This document shows, in pieces, positions 16,761 to 26,052 of a stretch of 64,000 bases of DNA. Position 1 is the first letter of the stretch, and every line of letters begins with the position of its first letter. Made by a program: the position numbers and the translations under genes. The DNA comes from RGIG5612 sp963589005 (lineage in GTDB: Bacteria; Bacillota; Clostridia; Lachnospirales; Lachnospiraceae): assembly GCA_963589005.1 (NCBI GenBank), contig CAVAJR010000001.1, positions 1 to 64,000 on the forward strand, given 5' to 3'. Below the pieces are notes generated by a model. That model saw only the letters and a list, made by a program, of their open reading frames with translations. It made no database searches and was not told the DNA's origin.

Positions 16761-17576
16761 ATGGATATGTCATTCAGATTGGAAGCCTTTGAGGGTCCTT
16801 TGGATCTGCTTCTGCATCTTATAGAAAAAAATAAAGTTGATATTTATGATATTCCTATAGCTACCATTACAGATCAATATATGGAATACATCTCACATAT
16901 GGGCAAAAATGCAGAGGTGATGAGTGAATTCCTTGTAATGGCGGCAACACTTCTTGATATTAAGGCCAAAATGCTTCTTCCTAAGAAAGAGGATGAAGAA
17001 GAACTCGAAGAGGATCCTAGGGCAGAACTGGTAAGGCAGCTTCTTGAATATAAACTATATAAATTTATGTCCTATGAGCTGAAGGATAAGGAAATAAATG
17101 CCTCTAAGTCTCTGTTCAGACAGCCGGATATTCCGGAGGAGGTGCAAAATTATGTAGCACCGGTAGATCTGGATATTTTTCTTAAGGACGTGACACTAGA
17201 GAAACTTAAGTCTGTTTTTGATGATGTTATAAAGAGAAGCAAAGAAAAAATAAATGAAGATGCTGTCAAATTTGGCAAGATAAAAAGAGAGTCGATTTCG
17301 CTTCCGGACAAACTGAATTATCTGAAAAAGTATACAGCCAGACATAAGAAGTTTAGTTTCAGGAAACTTATAGAAAATCAGGTTACGAAGGAGAATATAA
17401 TCGTAACATTTCTGGCTGTTCTTGAGCTTATGAAGGCAGGCCAGCTGGTGGCAATACAAAAGGATGATAATGACATCATGATGTATCTTCCGTCAGAGGC
17501 GCCGGAAATGGAAGAAGAACAAGAGACGGATAAGAGAGTGCTGAAAAAGGCAGAGAGAATTGAAGCAAGGAGATAG
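16761..17576 (+). CDS. scpA: Segregation and condensation protein A
   Basis: A 271-residue kleisin subunit of the SMC-ScpAB chromosome-condensing complex. The N-terminal signature FEGPLDLLLHLIEKNKVDIYDIPI is clear from residue 9 (shown here only as its first motif, FEGPLDLLLHLIEKNKVDIY), followed by an acidic linker (EDEEELEEDP) and a winged-helix C-terminus. The next gene is its partner scpB, starting 3 nt downstream. An ATG two codons later is a possible alternative start. Smc itself is not in the window. Confidence 0.96.
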   Translation: MDMSFRLEAFEGPLDLLLHLIEKNKVDIYDIPIATITDQYMEYISHMGKNAEVMSEFLVMAATLLDIKAKMLLPKKEDEEELEEDPRAELVRQLLEYKLYKFMSYELKDKEINASKSLFRQPDIPEEVQNYVAPVDLDIFLKDVTLEKLKSVFDDVIKRSKEKINEDAVKFGKIKRESISLPDKLNYLKKYTARHKKFSFRKLIENQVTKENIIVTFLAVLELMKAGQLVAIQKDDNDIMMYLPSEAPEMEEEQETDKRVLKKAERIEARR

Positions 17577-17579
17577 TCT

Positions 17580-18176
17580 GTGAGCAGAGAACAGATAAAG
17601 TCTATCATAGAAGCAATCTTATTTACCATGGGAGATACTGTTGAACTCGACAGAATGGCAGCAGCTCTTGAAGTAAATAAAAATGAATTAAAGAATATTA
17701 TTGATGAAATGTCAGCTGAATATATTAATGGCGGCAGGGGAATGAGGATCATAGAGATCGACGGAGCATATCAGATGTGTACATGCAGTGAGGCATATGA
17801 GTATCTGATCAAGCTGGTTAAGATTCCGAAGAAGTATAAACTTACCGATGTTCAGTTGGAGACATTATCTATAATTGCATATAAGCAGCCTATTACCAAG
17901 CTTGAAATAGAAAAAATAAGAGGCGTATCATCAGACCATGCAGTTAATAAACTGGTTGATGCGGGGCTGGTCGAAGAGGTAGGAAGACTGGAGCAGCCGG
18001 GACGTCCGATCTTATTCGGTACAACAGAGGAATTTCTGAGACGCTTTGGACTTAAAAACACAGAGGAACTTCCTGAAATAAATGTAGAAAAGGTAGAAAT
18101 ATTCAAGAACGAGGCAGAGCAGGAATTAGGTTATGTCGAGGAGTCCTCCGACAAGCAGGAGGATGAGTCAAAATGA
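17580..18176 (+). CDS. scpB: Segregation and condensation protein B
   Basis: A 198-residue ScpB with two winged-helix domains. It starts at GTG 17580 behind AAGGAG, near the end of scpA. Motifs include ILFTMGDTVEL near residue 11, LETLSIIAYKQPITKLEIEK in the middle and a C-terminal GRPILFGTTEEFLRRFGL typical of the family. It dimerises and binds ScpA and Smc. The acidic tail overlaps the next gene by 4 nt (ATGA). Confidence 0.96.
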   Translation: MSREQIKSIIEAILFTMGDTVELDRMAAALEVNKNELKNIIDEMSAEYINGGRGMRIIEIDGAYQMCTCSEAYEYLIKLVKIPKKYKLTDVQLETLSIIAYKQPITKLEIEKIRGVSSDHAVNKLVDAGLVEEVGRLEQPGRPILFGTTEEFLRRFGLKNTEELPEINVEKVEIFKNEAEQELGYVEESSDKQEDESK

Positions 18177-19405
18177 AACTTCTTATCATAGGAGCAGGGC
18201 CTGCGGGAATGATGGCAGCTATAGCAGCTGCCGACAGAGGAGCTCAGGTAATACTGCTGGAAAAGAACGAGAAATTAGGCAAGAAACTCTACATTACAGG
18301 AAAGGGCAGATGCAACATAACTAACAGCTGTCCGACACAGGATTTTTTTGACAATGTGGTTTCTAATCCTAAGTTTCTGTACAGTGCGATTTATACATTT
18401 GATCAGAATGCAGTATGCAGCTTTTTAGAAAGTGAAGGACTCAGGCTGAAGGAGGAAAGAGGCCAAAGAATTTTCCCGGAGTCTGACAAATCTTCAGATG
18501 TAATTAAAACATTAGAGCGGGCATTAAGGAAAAGAAATGTTCAGATAAGATTAAATACCTGTATTGACAGAGTCGTAACTGATGAGAATGGTTTTGCCAA
18601 AGTGATTACCTCCAAGGGAGAAAGCATAAAGGCGGATGCACTGATCATTGCGACCGGCGGACTGTCTTATAAGTCCACAGGCTCAACGGGTGACGGATAT
18701 AAATTTGCTGCGAGGATGGGACATAAGATAAAGGACACGGTGCCTTCACTAGTACCATTAAGAGCAAAAGAAGGTTATATAAAGGATTTGGAAGGCTTGT
18801 CCCTTAGAAATGTCAATCTTTCAATCGACAGATTCAGCGATTTTGGAGAGATGCTGTTTACGGCAGACGGAATATCAGGGCCTCTCGTATTAACAGCATC
18901 ATCTGAATTGTGCAGAAAAATATCTTCAGCGCAAAATGGTTTGCCTGCTTCTATTGATCTAAAGCCGGCACTTACCGAGGAACAGCTGGATCAGAGAATA
19001 TTAAGGGATTTTTCAGAAGAGAAGAATAAGGCATTTAAGAATTCTCTTAATAAATTGCTTCCAAGTAAGATTATTCCGGTTGTAGTGGATCTGAGCCGGA
19101 TCAGTGCAGATAAAAAGGTTAATGAGATTACCAGAGAAGAAAGAAGGAGACTGACAGAATTAATAAAGGCATTTCCGCTTACGATTACAGGAAATAAGGG
19201 CTTTGAACAGGCTGTAATTACTCAGGGCGGCGTAAACGTAAGAGAAGTTGATGCATCGACGATGGAATCTAAAATAGTACAAAATGTATATTTTGCCGGA
19301 GAGGTATTGGATGTTGATGCATATACAGGAGGATTTAATCTGCAGATAGCATGGTCTACCGGATATCTGGCAGGAGTGTCGGCATGTGAGAAGGAGAGCA
19401 AATGA
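18173..19405 (+). CDS. BaiN/HI0933-family flavoprotein
   Basis: A 410-residue NAD(P)/FAD-dependent oxidoreductase of the HI0933/YhiN/BaiN family. The FAD-binding GxGxxG is IIGAGPAGMMAAIAA at residue 5, followed by the family signature KLYITGKGRCNITN near residue 40, and the C-terminal FAD motif VDAYTGGFNLQIAWSTG. The physiological reaction of most members is unknown; BaiN of gut clostridia was proposed to act in bile-acid dehydroxylation, but sequence does not imply that here. In Firmicutes it is usually embedded, as here, between scpB and cmk. Overlaps of 4 nt at both ends indicate tight coupling. Confidence 0.9.
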   Translation: MKLLIIGAGPAGMMAAIAAADRGAQVILLEKNEKLGKKLYITGKGRCNITNSCPTQDFFDNVVSNPKFLYSAIYTFDQNAVCSFLESEGLRLKEERGQRIFPESDKSSDVIKTLERALRKRNVQIRLNTCIDRVVTDENGFAKVITSKGESIKADALIIATGGLSYKSTGSTGDGYKFAARMGHKIKDTVPSLVPLRAKEGYIKDLEGLSLRNVNLSIDRFSDFGEMLFTADGISGPLVLTASSELCRKISSAQNGLPASIDLKPALTEEQLDQRILRDFSEEKNKAFKNSLNKLLPSKIIPVVVDLSRISADKKVNEITREERRRLTELIKAFPLTITGNKGFEQAVITQGGVNVREVDASTMESKIVQNVYFAGEVLDVDAYTGGFNLQIAWSTGYLAGVSACEKESK

Positions 19406-20070
19406 AACAGATAGCATTAGATGGCCCTGCAGGAGCAGGCAAAAGCACAATAGCCAAGAAGGTAGCAGAACAGCTGAAATTTGTTTATATAGATACAGGA
19501 GCAATGTACAGGACATTGGCTCTTGCGTGCATAAAGAATGGCATAGATATATCTGATGAGGATAAGGTATCAGAGACTGCTGAAAATGTGGACCTGGATA
19601 TAAAATATATCGACGGTGTTCAGCACATGATGCTTGATAATGAAGATGTCAGCACTCAGATACGCACTGAACAGGTAAGCAAGGCTGCATCAGATACATC
19701 AAAGTATAAAAGGGTAAGAGACAGACTGGTAAAACTTCAGCAGGAGCTTGCCGAAAGGTACGACGTTGTTATGGACGGAAGAGACATTGGAACAGTCGTG
19801 CTTCCGAAGGCAGACCTTAAGATCTTTATGACAGCATCAGTGGAAGTTCGTGCCTTAAGACGATTTAATGAATATGTGGAAAAGGGTCTGGAATGTGACC
19901 TTCAGTCAATAAAGAAAGACATCGAGCAGAGGGATTATAATGATTCACACAGAGCCAACTCGCCGCTGCAGATGGCAAAGGACGCCATTGAATTAGATAC
20001 TACAAATATGGGAATAGAGCAGGTTACGTCTGAGGTTATCAGATTATTTGAAAAGAGCCATAAATCATGA
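19402..20070 (+). CDS. cmk: Cytidylate kinase
   Basis: A 222-residue (d)CMP kinase. It has P-loop GPAGAGKST at residues 8-16, CMP-site IDTGAMYR near 30, MDGRDIGTVVLP near 122 and the lid-region Arg residues (RALRRFNE). It makes CDP/dCDP from CMP/dCMP. The start overlaps the flavoprotein gene by 4 nt and its end overlaps ispH by 4 nt; cmk-ispH-S1 is a common clostridial order. Confidence 0.96.
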   Translation: MKQIALDGPAGAGKSTIAKKVAEQLKFVYIDTGAMYRTLALACIKNGIDISDEDKVSETAENVDLDIKYIDGVQHMMLDNEDVSTQIRTEQVSKAASDTSKYKRVRDRLVKLQQELAERYDVVMDGRDIGTVVLPKADLKIFMTASVEVRALRRFNEYVEKGLECDLQSIKKDIEQRDYNDSHRANSPLQMAKDAIELDTTNMGIEQVTSEVIRLFEKSHKS

Positions 20071-20936
20071 ACGTTGTATTAGCAAAAAGTGCAGGATTTT
20101 GCTTCGGCGTCAAAAGGGCGGTAGATACTGTCTATGAGCAGATAAAGGAGCATGGTTCAGAGCGCGCAATTTACACATATGGTCCGATCATTCATAATAT
20201 GGAAGTGGTTAATGATCTGAAGAAAAAAGGTGTTTATCCCATAGAAAGCCCTGAGGAGCTGTCCAAGATCAGCGGGCAGGTGCTTATAATCAGATCCCAC
20301 GGCGTAAAAAAGGAAATCTATGATATTGCAGAGCAAAATAGTATCCAATTAGTTGATGCAACATGCCCGTTTGTAAAGAAAATCCATGGAATTGTTCATG
20401 AAGCAAGCACACAGGGACACACCGTAGTAATAATAGGAAATGAAGAACATCCGGAGGTACAGGGAATAATAGGATGGGTCAGCAGCAAGGCCGTTGTGGT
20501 CAGAAATGAAGAGGAAGCACAGAATCTGGAATTTGGCAAGGATGAGCTGATTACAGTAGTTTCCCAGACAACTTTTAGCGTTAAAAAATTTAACGATATA
20601 GTTGAAATAATAAAGAAAAAAGGTTATAGTGTTAGCGTTATAAATACGATTTGTAATGCAACATCTACTCGTCAGAAGGAAGCCGAGTCCGTCTCTAAAC
20701 AAGTTGACGTTATGCTTGTGGTGGGAGACAGGCTCAGTTCTAATACCCAGAAGCTGTTTGAAATTTGCAAAACGTATTGTACGGATACTTACTATATACA
20801 GACCATAGAAGATTTGGATGAACAAAATCTGCAATCCGGTATTAGCGTAGGTATTACAGCGGGGGCGTCGACCCCAAATAATATTATTCAGGAGGTTTTT
20901 CTTACATGTCAGAAGAAAAAAATTTCGACCAGATGA
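20067..20936 (+). CDS. ispH: 4-hydroxy-3-methylbut-2-enyl diphosphate reductase
   Basis: A 289-residue IspH (LytB), the last enzyme of the MEP isoprenoid pathway, making IPP and DMAPP. The three Cys ligands of its [4Fe-4S] cluster are visible in AGFCFGVKRAV, DATCPFVKKIH and NTICNATSTRQKEA, with SHG and the catalytic TXE-type region between. It is normal in length. Its last 31 nt overlap, in another frame, the start of the S1 protein gene. In many Clostridia these two proteins are fused into one chain; here they are separate but overlapping. Confidence 0.96.
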   Translation: MNVVLAKSAGFCFGVKRAVDTVYEQIKEHGSERAIYTYGPIIHNMEVVNDLKKKGVYPIESPEELSKISGQVLIIRSHGVKKEIYDIAEQNSIQLVDATCPFVKKIHGIVHEASTQGHTVVIIGNEEHPEVQGIIGWVSSKAVVVRNEEEAQNLEFGKDELITVVSQTTFSVKKFNDIVEIIKKKGYSVSVINTICNATSTRQKEAESVSKQVDVMLVVGDRLSSNTQKLFEICKTYCTDTYYIQTIEDLDEQNLQSGISVGITAGASTPNNIIQEVFLTCQKKKISTR

Positions 20937-22030
20937 TTGATGAAACAATCAGAACAATACGTACGGGGGAGATTGTAGAAGGCACAGTTCTTTATGTTAA
21001 GCCAGATTACATTGCGCTTAATATCCATTACAAATATGATGGCATTATTACAAAAGACGAATTCTCAAATAATCAGAACATAGACCTTACTACAGCTGTA
21101 TCTGTAGGTGACACAATTGAAGCTAAGGTTTTAAGAATTCAGGATAACGAAGTTCAGCTTTCATACAAGCGTATCAGCGAAGAGAAGGCTAACAAGAGAG
21201 TAGAAGAAGCTTTCGAAAACCAGGAAGTAATCACCGTTAAGGTTGAGAAGATCACATCAGGCGGTCTTATTACTTCATTTGAAGGCGCAAGCATCTTCGT
21301 TCCGGCAAGTCTTGTATCAGATACATTTGAGAAGAATTTAGATAAATATCTCGGACAGGAAATCGAAGTTATCGTTACAGAATTCAACCCTCGCAAGAGA
21401 AGAGTTATCGGTAACAGAAGAAAATATCTTCAGGACACAAGAGCAGAGAGAGCTAAGGAAGTACTGGATTCACTTCAGGTTAATGACATTGTTGAAGGTG
21501 AAGTTAAGTCAGTAACAGCTTTCGGTGCATTTGTTGATCTGGGCGGTGCTGACGGTCTTCTTCATATTTCAGAGATGTCATGGGGAAGAGTTGATTCACC
21601 TAAGTCATTATTCAAGGTTGGCGATAAGGTCAGAGTATTTGTTAAGAGCAAGGAAGAAGGCAAGATCGCACTTAGCGCTAAGTTCCCGGATGAGAATCCT
21701 TGGGCAATCGCAAAGGAAAAATATCAGCCAGGAACAATTGTTTCAGGTAAGGTAGCAAGAATGACTGACTTTGGCGCATTTATCGAGCTTGAGCCGGGCC
21801 TTGATGCATTACTTCATGTTTCACAGATTTCTAAGAAGCATGTCAACAAGCCATCAGATGTTCTGAAACAGGGTCAGATCATTGATGCTAAGGTTGTAGA
21901 CTTCAAGGAAGAAGAAAAGAAGATCTCTCTTAGCAGAAGAGACTTTGAAGACGATCTGGTTCCGGATGAACCGGCAGCAGAAGAGACAGCAGCTGTAGCT
22001 GAGACTACAGAAGAACCGGCTGCTGAATAA
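20906..22030 (+). CDS. rpsA: S1 RNA-binding domain protein (ribosomal protein S1-like)
   Basis: A 374-residue protein with four S1 OB-fold domains, at about residues 15-85, 100-165, 185-255 and 272-342. Domains 3 and 4 contain VTAFGAFVDLGGADGLLHIS and MTDFGAFIELEPGLDALLHV. The C-terminus is acidic and rich in Ala and Glu. It likely acts as the Firmicute S1-type protein that helps mRNA bind the ribosome; it is shorter than E. coli S1, which has six domains. CAGGAGG, inside ispH, serves the ATG at 20906. The rsmD ATG follows the stop codon directly. Confidence 0.9.
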   Translation: MSEEKNFDQMIDETIRTIRTGEIVEGTVLYVKPDYIALNIHYKYDGIITKDEFSNNQNIDLTTAVSVGDTIEAKVLRIQDNEVQLSYKRISEEKANKRVEEAFENQEVITVKVEKITSGGLITSFEGASIFVPASLVSDTFEKNLDKYLGQEIEVIVTEFNPRKRRVIGNRRKYLQDTRAERAKEVLDSLQVNDIVEGEVKSVTAFGAFVDLGGADGLLHISEMSWGRVDSPKSLFKVGDKVRVFVKSKEEGKIALSAKFPDENPWAIAKEKYQPGTIVSGKVARMTDFGAFIELEPGLDALLHVSQISKKHVNKPSDVLKQGQIIDAKVVDFKEEEKKISLSRRDFEDDLVPDEPAAEETAAVAETTEEPAAE

Positions 22031-22585
22031 ATGAGAGTTATTGCAGGACAAGCCAGGAGGTTGATTTTGAAGTCACCTCCTGGCTTTGATACACGACCGA
22101 CAACTGACAAGATTAAGGAGACCCTGTTCAATATACTGCAGCCAGATTTGCCTGGAGCAGTATTTCTTGATTTATTCAGCGGGTCAGGAAGCATAGGAAT
22201 TGAAGCACTGAGCAGAGGTGCTCGTTTGTGCGTATTTGCGGAAAATGATCCTAAGGCAGTTAAATGCATAAATGAGAATCTGCAGCATACCCGTCTGGAT
22301 AAAAATGCATTGGTCATATCCAGAAATGTACTCAGTGCAATTAATGAATTATCCATTAAGGGATACAGGTTCGATATCGTATATATGGATCCTCCATATG
22401 ATGCAGGATACGAACGAAATACATTAGAAGCATTGTCATCTTCCGGAATTATTACTTCAGATACACAGGTAATAATTGAAGCTGATAAACATAATAAGCT
22501 TGACTTTATTGAAGATACTGACTTTATGATAGTCAGAGAAAAAGAATATAAGAGCAACAAGCACTATTTTTTAAGACTTAAATAA
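22031..22585 (+). CDS. rsmD: 16S rRNA (guanine966-N2)-methyltransferase RsmD
   Basis: A 184-residue SAM-dependent methyltransferase. Its N-terminus MRVIAGQARRL and TRPTTDKIKETLFNIL are diagnostic. SAM motif I is FLDLFSGSGSIGIEALSRGA near residue 45 and the catalytic NPPY-type motif is YMDPPYD near residue 120. It methylates G966 of 16S rRNA. It is followed by coaD, the usual partner. Confidence 0.95.
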   Translation: MRVIAGQARRLILKSPPGFDTRPTTDKIKETLFNILQPDLPGAVFLDLFSGSGSIGIEALSRGARLCVFAENDPKAVKCINENLQHTRLDKNALVISRNVLSAINELSIKGYRFDIVYMDPPYDAGYERNTLEALSSSGIITSDTQVIIEADKHNKLDFIEDTDFMIVREKEYKSNKHYFLRLK

Positions 22586-22605
22586 CAAATACGGAGAAAT
22601 ATGTA

Positions 22606-23088
22606 ATGACGAAGGCAGTCTACCCGGGAACATTTGATCCCATTACATATGGCCACATTGACATAATAGAAAGATCCGCCAGAATAGTTGATGAGCTGAT
22701 AGTAGGCATTCTTATAAATAACTCAAAGGTGCCCATGTTCACAACTGAAGAGCGGATCGACATGATAAGAGAAACAGTTAAACATATTCCTAATGTGAAG
22801 GTGCTGTCGTTTGACGGACTTCTCATTGATTTTGTGAAGGAGCAGAAGGCAGGATTTATTGTAAGAGGCATCAGGGCAGTTACAGATTTTGAGTATGAAC
22901 TGCAGATGACTCAGACCAACAAGGTAATTGATCCTGATATAGATACATTGTTCTTTACAACAGCACTCAAGTATTCATATTTGAGCTCAAGTACAGTAAG
23001 GGAACTGGCTTCATTCGGAGCAGATGTAACCAAATTTGTACCTGATTATGTTGTTGAAATGATAAAGAAGAAGCAAGAAGAGAAATAA
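22606..23088 (+). CDS. coaD: Phosphopantetheine adenylyltransferase
   Basis: A 160-residue CoaD, which transfers AMP to 4'-phosphopantetheine in coenzyme A synthesis. The nucleotidyl-transferase motif is YPGTFDPITYGHIDII (TxGH form, the last His conserved), and VRGIRAVTDFEYELQM and the C-terminal SSSTVRELASFGADV are typical. GGAG lies before the ATG. Confidence 0.96.
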   Translation: MTKAVYPGTFDPITYGHIDIIERSARIVDELIVGILINNSKVPMFTTEERIDMIRETVKHIPNVKVLSFDGLLIDFVKEQKAGFIVRGIRAVTDFEYELQMTQTNKVIDPDIDTLFFTTALKYSYLSSSTVRELASFGADVTKFVPDYVVEMIKKKQEEK

Positions 23089-23121
23089 GTATCATCGAAT
23101 ATACAGAGCCGGAGAATAGAT

Positions 23122-23898
23122 ATGAGTAGAATTGAACAGATTATAAACGAAATAGAGGAATACATCGATGGATGTCGTTTTCAGCCTCTGTCCAACACTA
23201 AGATAACCGTTAATAAAGACGAATTAGATGATTATCTGGAGGATCTCAAGCAGAGCATTCCGGATGAAGTTAAGAAGTATCAGCGAATCATTGCCAATAG
23301 GGATGCCATCCTCAAGGATGCTCAGGACAAGGCCGATGAAATGCTCAGAAAGGCCAATGAGATGACGTCGACATTGGTATCTGAACACGAGATAATGCAG
23401 CAGGCTTTCAGAGAAGCCAATATTGTTATAGAAGAAGCTACTGCCAAGGCAAATGATATCGTACAAAATGCAACAGCCGAAGCAAACGAACTCAGGTCAT
23501 CAGCTATCCAATATACAGATGACGCACTGGGCAATATCCAGAATATATTAAATACTGCAATAGAGGGTATGACTGTAAAATACGACGGAGTCATGAGATC
23601 TCTGCAGTCAAGCCTTGAGGTAACTACCAAGGATCGTCAGTCACTTAAGGAATTTACTGATAATAATCAGAGGGTTGCAGCAGAAGAACACTATGATTAC
23701 AGTGATACATTTGCTGATCAGACACAGATGCCTCAGGCAGGTGACAGCTTTGTTGAGAACTCATTCGAACCTGCAGCTTCCGGTGATCCAGCGCAGTATG
23801 ATGCAATGACAGTTCAGGAGGCTGACAATGCCGATATGAATGTTAATTCAGCTGATGAGATCAAGGATTTTAATTTGAATTTTGATGAATTTAAATAG
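23122..23898 (+). CDS. Coiled-coil protein of unknown function
   Basis: A 258-residue acidic protein without membrane segments. Residues about 55-140 form a long Ala/Glu/Lys-rich coiled coil (such as ATAKANDIVQNATAEANELR); the last 70 residues are low-complexity and acidic. Similar proteins in Lachnospiraceae, located after coaD, are often annotated as ATPase subunit-like or DivIVA-like because of the coil, not because of known function. The N-terminus (IEQIINEIEEYIDGCRFQPL) is probably the family-specific part. A structural or cell-division scaffold role is possible but unproven. Confidence 0.7.
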   Translation: MSRIEQIINEIEEYIDGCRFQPLSNTKITVNKDELDDYLEDLKQSIPDEVKKYQRIIANRDAILKDAQDKADEMLRKANEMTSTLVSEHEIMQQAFREANIVIEEATAKANDIVQNATAEANELRSSAIQYTDDALGNIQNILNTAIEGMTVKYDGVMRSLQSSLEVTTKDRQSLKEFTDNNQRVAAEEHYDYSDTFADQTQMPQAGDSFVENSFEPAASGDPAQYDAMTVQEADNADMNVNSADEIKDFNLNFDEFK

Positions 23899-23949
23899 AC
23901 AATAAATGCTGCCCGGGCGGGAGCATTTGACTGAAGTGGAGTTTGCTTT

Positions 23950-24763
23950 ATGCGAATGATGAGTATAGCAAGTGGAAGCAGCGGCAATGCCACTTATATA
24001 GGAAGTGATAATACACATTTGCTGATCGATGCAGGAGTCAGCAAGAAAAGGATAGTTGAAGGATTAAAAAGGCTGGATATATCGCTTGCGGATCTGGATG
24101 CAATATTGATAACTCATGAGCATTCAGATCATATTGCATCTCTTGGAATATTAGAAAGAACCAGAGAGATCCCCATTTATGCAACAGAAGGAACTCTTAC
24201 GCAGATACATCAGAAAAATAGCGTAAATGAGACCAGCGGCTTGTTTAACTATATATATGATGATCATCCTTTTACTATTGGAGATATCAACATAACTGCA
24301 TACAGNNNNNNNNNNATACAGAACCAGTCATGATGCAGCACAGCCTGTATGCTATAAGTTTTCAGACGGATGTGCAGAGTGTGCGGTGGTAACTGATCTG
24401 GGAGAATATGATGATTATCTGATCGATAATCTCCAGAACCAGTCGGCTATTATCATGGAGGCTAATCATGATATCAGAATGCTGGAGGCGGGACCGTACC
24501 CATATCCTCTTAAGCTGAGAGTTGCAGGAAATAAGGGCCATCTGTCAAATGAAAGTTCCGGCAGACTCTTAAGCAGGCTATTAAATGATAATATGCAATA
24601 TATTGCCCTTGGGCATTTGAGCAAGAAGAACAATAATAAGGAATTGGCCAGGCTGACGGTAGAAGCAGAGATCGACGGGGACATTTGCAATAATTACAGA
24701 TCTGCAGATTTCAGAATAGATATTGCAGAGCAGGACATCGGAACGCCGATATATATTTTTTAG
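23950..24763 (+). CDS. MBL-fold hydrolase, YycJ/WalJ type, interrupted by N gap
   Basis: The first part has the metallo-beta-lactamase motif THEHSDHIASLG and opening SIASGSSGNATYIG; the second part has TSHDAAQPV, VVTDLGEYDD and EANHDIRML, all in YycJ order. A run of ten N at 24306-24315 separates them and the two halves are in different frames. The bases on both sides share ATACAG (24300-24305 and 24316-24321). Merging that overlap removes 16 nt, restores one frame reading AYRTSHDAAQP and gives 265 residues, close to B. subtilis YycJ. I therefore treat this as one intact gene and an artificial gap. The family are zinc-dependent nucleases/hydrolases. GGAG serves the ATG. Confidence 0.85.
24306..24315. 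other. Assembly gap (10 N)
   Basis: Ten unknown bases inside the MBL gene. Flanks both carry ATACAG, suggesting that two contig ends overlap by 6 nt and were joined with a nominal gap. Confidence 0.95.
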
Positions 24764-24772
24764 GTAAAATTC

Positions 24773-26032
24773 ATGAAAGTAACAGGAATAATCGCAGAAT
24801 ATAACCCATTTCATAAGGGACATGAGCATCATTTGGCGGAGACAAGAAGAATCCTTGGAAGTGACTATATAGTAGTTGTTATGAGCGGCAATTACGTTCA
24901 GCGTGGCGCTCCGACTATTATTGATAAGTATTCAAGAGCAGAGATGGCATTAAAATGCGGAGCAGACCTGGTATTGGAACTGCCATCTTGTTATTCAACA
25001 GCAAGTGCAGAATATTTTGCATATGGCGGCATAGCTATTTTGAATAAGCTTAATGTAATAGACAGCTTATGCTTCGGAACCGAGAGTATGGATGTGGATG
25101 GCAATGATCCTGAAACGCTCACAGAAAAATTCGGCAGTATCGCTGAGTTGATAATTGACGAGCCTGAAGAATATAAGACTGTTCTGAGAGAACGGATGAA
25201 GGCCGGATGTTCACATGCTGCAGCGGCATCTGCTGCAATAGGAGCAGTGCTGGGACGAGAGTACCAGGAGCTCATGGAGACATCTAATAACATATTAGGG
25301 GTAGAGTACGTAAGAGCGCTTAAGCTGCTTAAAAGCAACATCAAGCCGGTTCCTGTTGCAAGAAAGCTGAGCTCGCATAAGGACAGCCAGATTTCACAGG
25401 GATTTTCATCTGCCACTTCAATAAGAAATTCAATATTCAACAATTATGATATTAATTCGCTTTCAAGTACTGTGCCAAGAGAGGTACTTGAAATATTGAT
25501 CGACAGATATCTTGTGACCTTCCCTATATTCAGAGATGATTTCTCAGTTATACTGGGAGAGAAGCTGTTATCTGCAGAATCAAGTGCTGATCTTATGCAA
25601 TATTTTGCAGTTCCGGAAGATCTGGCAAACAGATTCATGAATCTCAGAAATGAATATAAGGCCTTCAACCAGTTCAGAGAATTGGTATATACGAAGAACA
25701 TGAATAAGGCAACGGTAGGCAGAGCCCTGATGCATATAACTCTGGGAATTAAGGCAGAGTATATGGAGAAGCTGCATGATGACAGAAATCTCAATGCTGT
25801 TAAGGTTCTTGGATTCAGAGCCAGTGCCAAACCGCTTCTAAGCGAGATAAAGAAAAAGTCAGACATTGAGATGGTTACGAAGCTGGCTGATTATAAGCCT
25901 GATCCGGATCATGACGGTGCGGACATGATAGAACAGACCACCAGGGCAGATATGTTATATCGAATGGTGGCAATGAACAAATATGATATAGAAATTCCTA
26001 CCCCATATGAGCAGGAGATAATAATAATTTAA
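24773..26032 (+). CDS. tmcAL: tRNA(Met) cytidine acetate ligase
   Basis: A 419-residue protein matching TmcAL (YlbM), which uses ATP and acetate to acetylate C34 of elongator tRNA-Met. The N-terminal nucleotidyltransferase motif is GIIAEYNPFHKGHEHHL with the HxGH signature, followed by VVMSGNYVQRGAP and KYSRAEMALKCGADLVLELP. The length is normal. It stands upstream of pta and ackA; the enzyme's use of acetate makes that neighbourhood suggestive, although the arrangement is also simply common in Clostridia. Confidence 0.93.
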   Translation: MKVTGIIAEYNPFHKGHEHHLAETRRILGSDYIVVVMSGNYVQRGAPTIIDKYSRAEMALKCGADLVLELPSCYSTASAEYFAYGGIAILNKLNVIDSLCFGTESMDVDGNDPETLTEKFGSIAELIIDEPEEYKTVLRERMKAGCSHAAAASAAIGAVLGREYQELMETSNNILGVEYVRALKLLKSNIKPVPVARKLSSHKDSQISQGFSSATSIRNSIFNNYDINSLSSTVPREVLEILIDRYLVTFPIFRDDFSVILGEKLLSAESSADLMQYFAVPEDLANRFMNLRNEYKAFNQFRELVYTKNMNKATVGRALMHITLGIKAEYMEKLHDDRNLNAVKVLGFRASAKPLLSEIKKKSDIEMVTKLADYKPDPDHDGADMIEQTTRADMLYRMVAMNKYDIEIPTPYEQEIIII

Positions 26033-26052
26033 GTAAGAAAGAAGGAATCAAA

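Noticed and set aside
20349..20948. Minus-strand frame of 199 codons over ispH
   Set aside because: It lies opposite a well-supported enzyme gene and is rich in Cys, Tyr and Ile as expected from antisense of this coding sequence.
21874..22560. Minus-strand frame of 228 codons over rpsA and rsmD
   Set aside because: It spans two clear plus-strand genes in antisense and matches no family.
23950..24333. MBL gene as a truncated pseudogene
   Set aside because: The apparent stop follows only from the N gap; merging the shared ATACAG restores the full family sequence.
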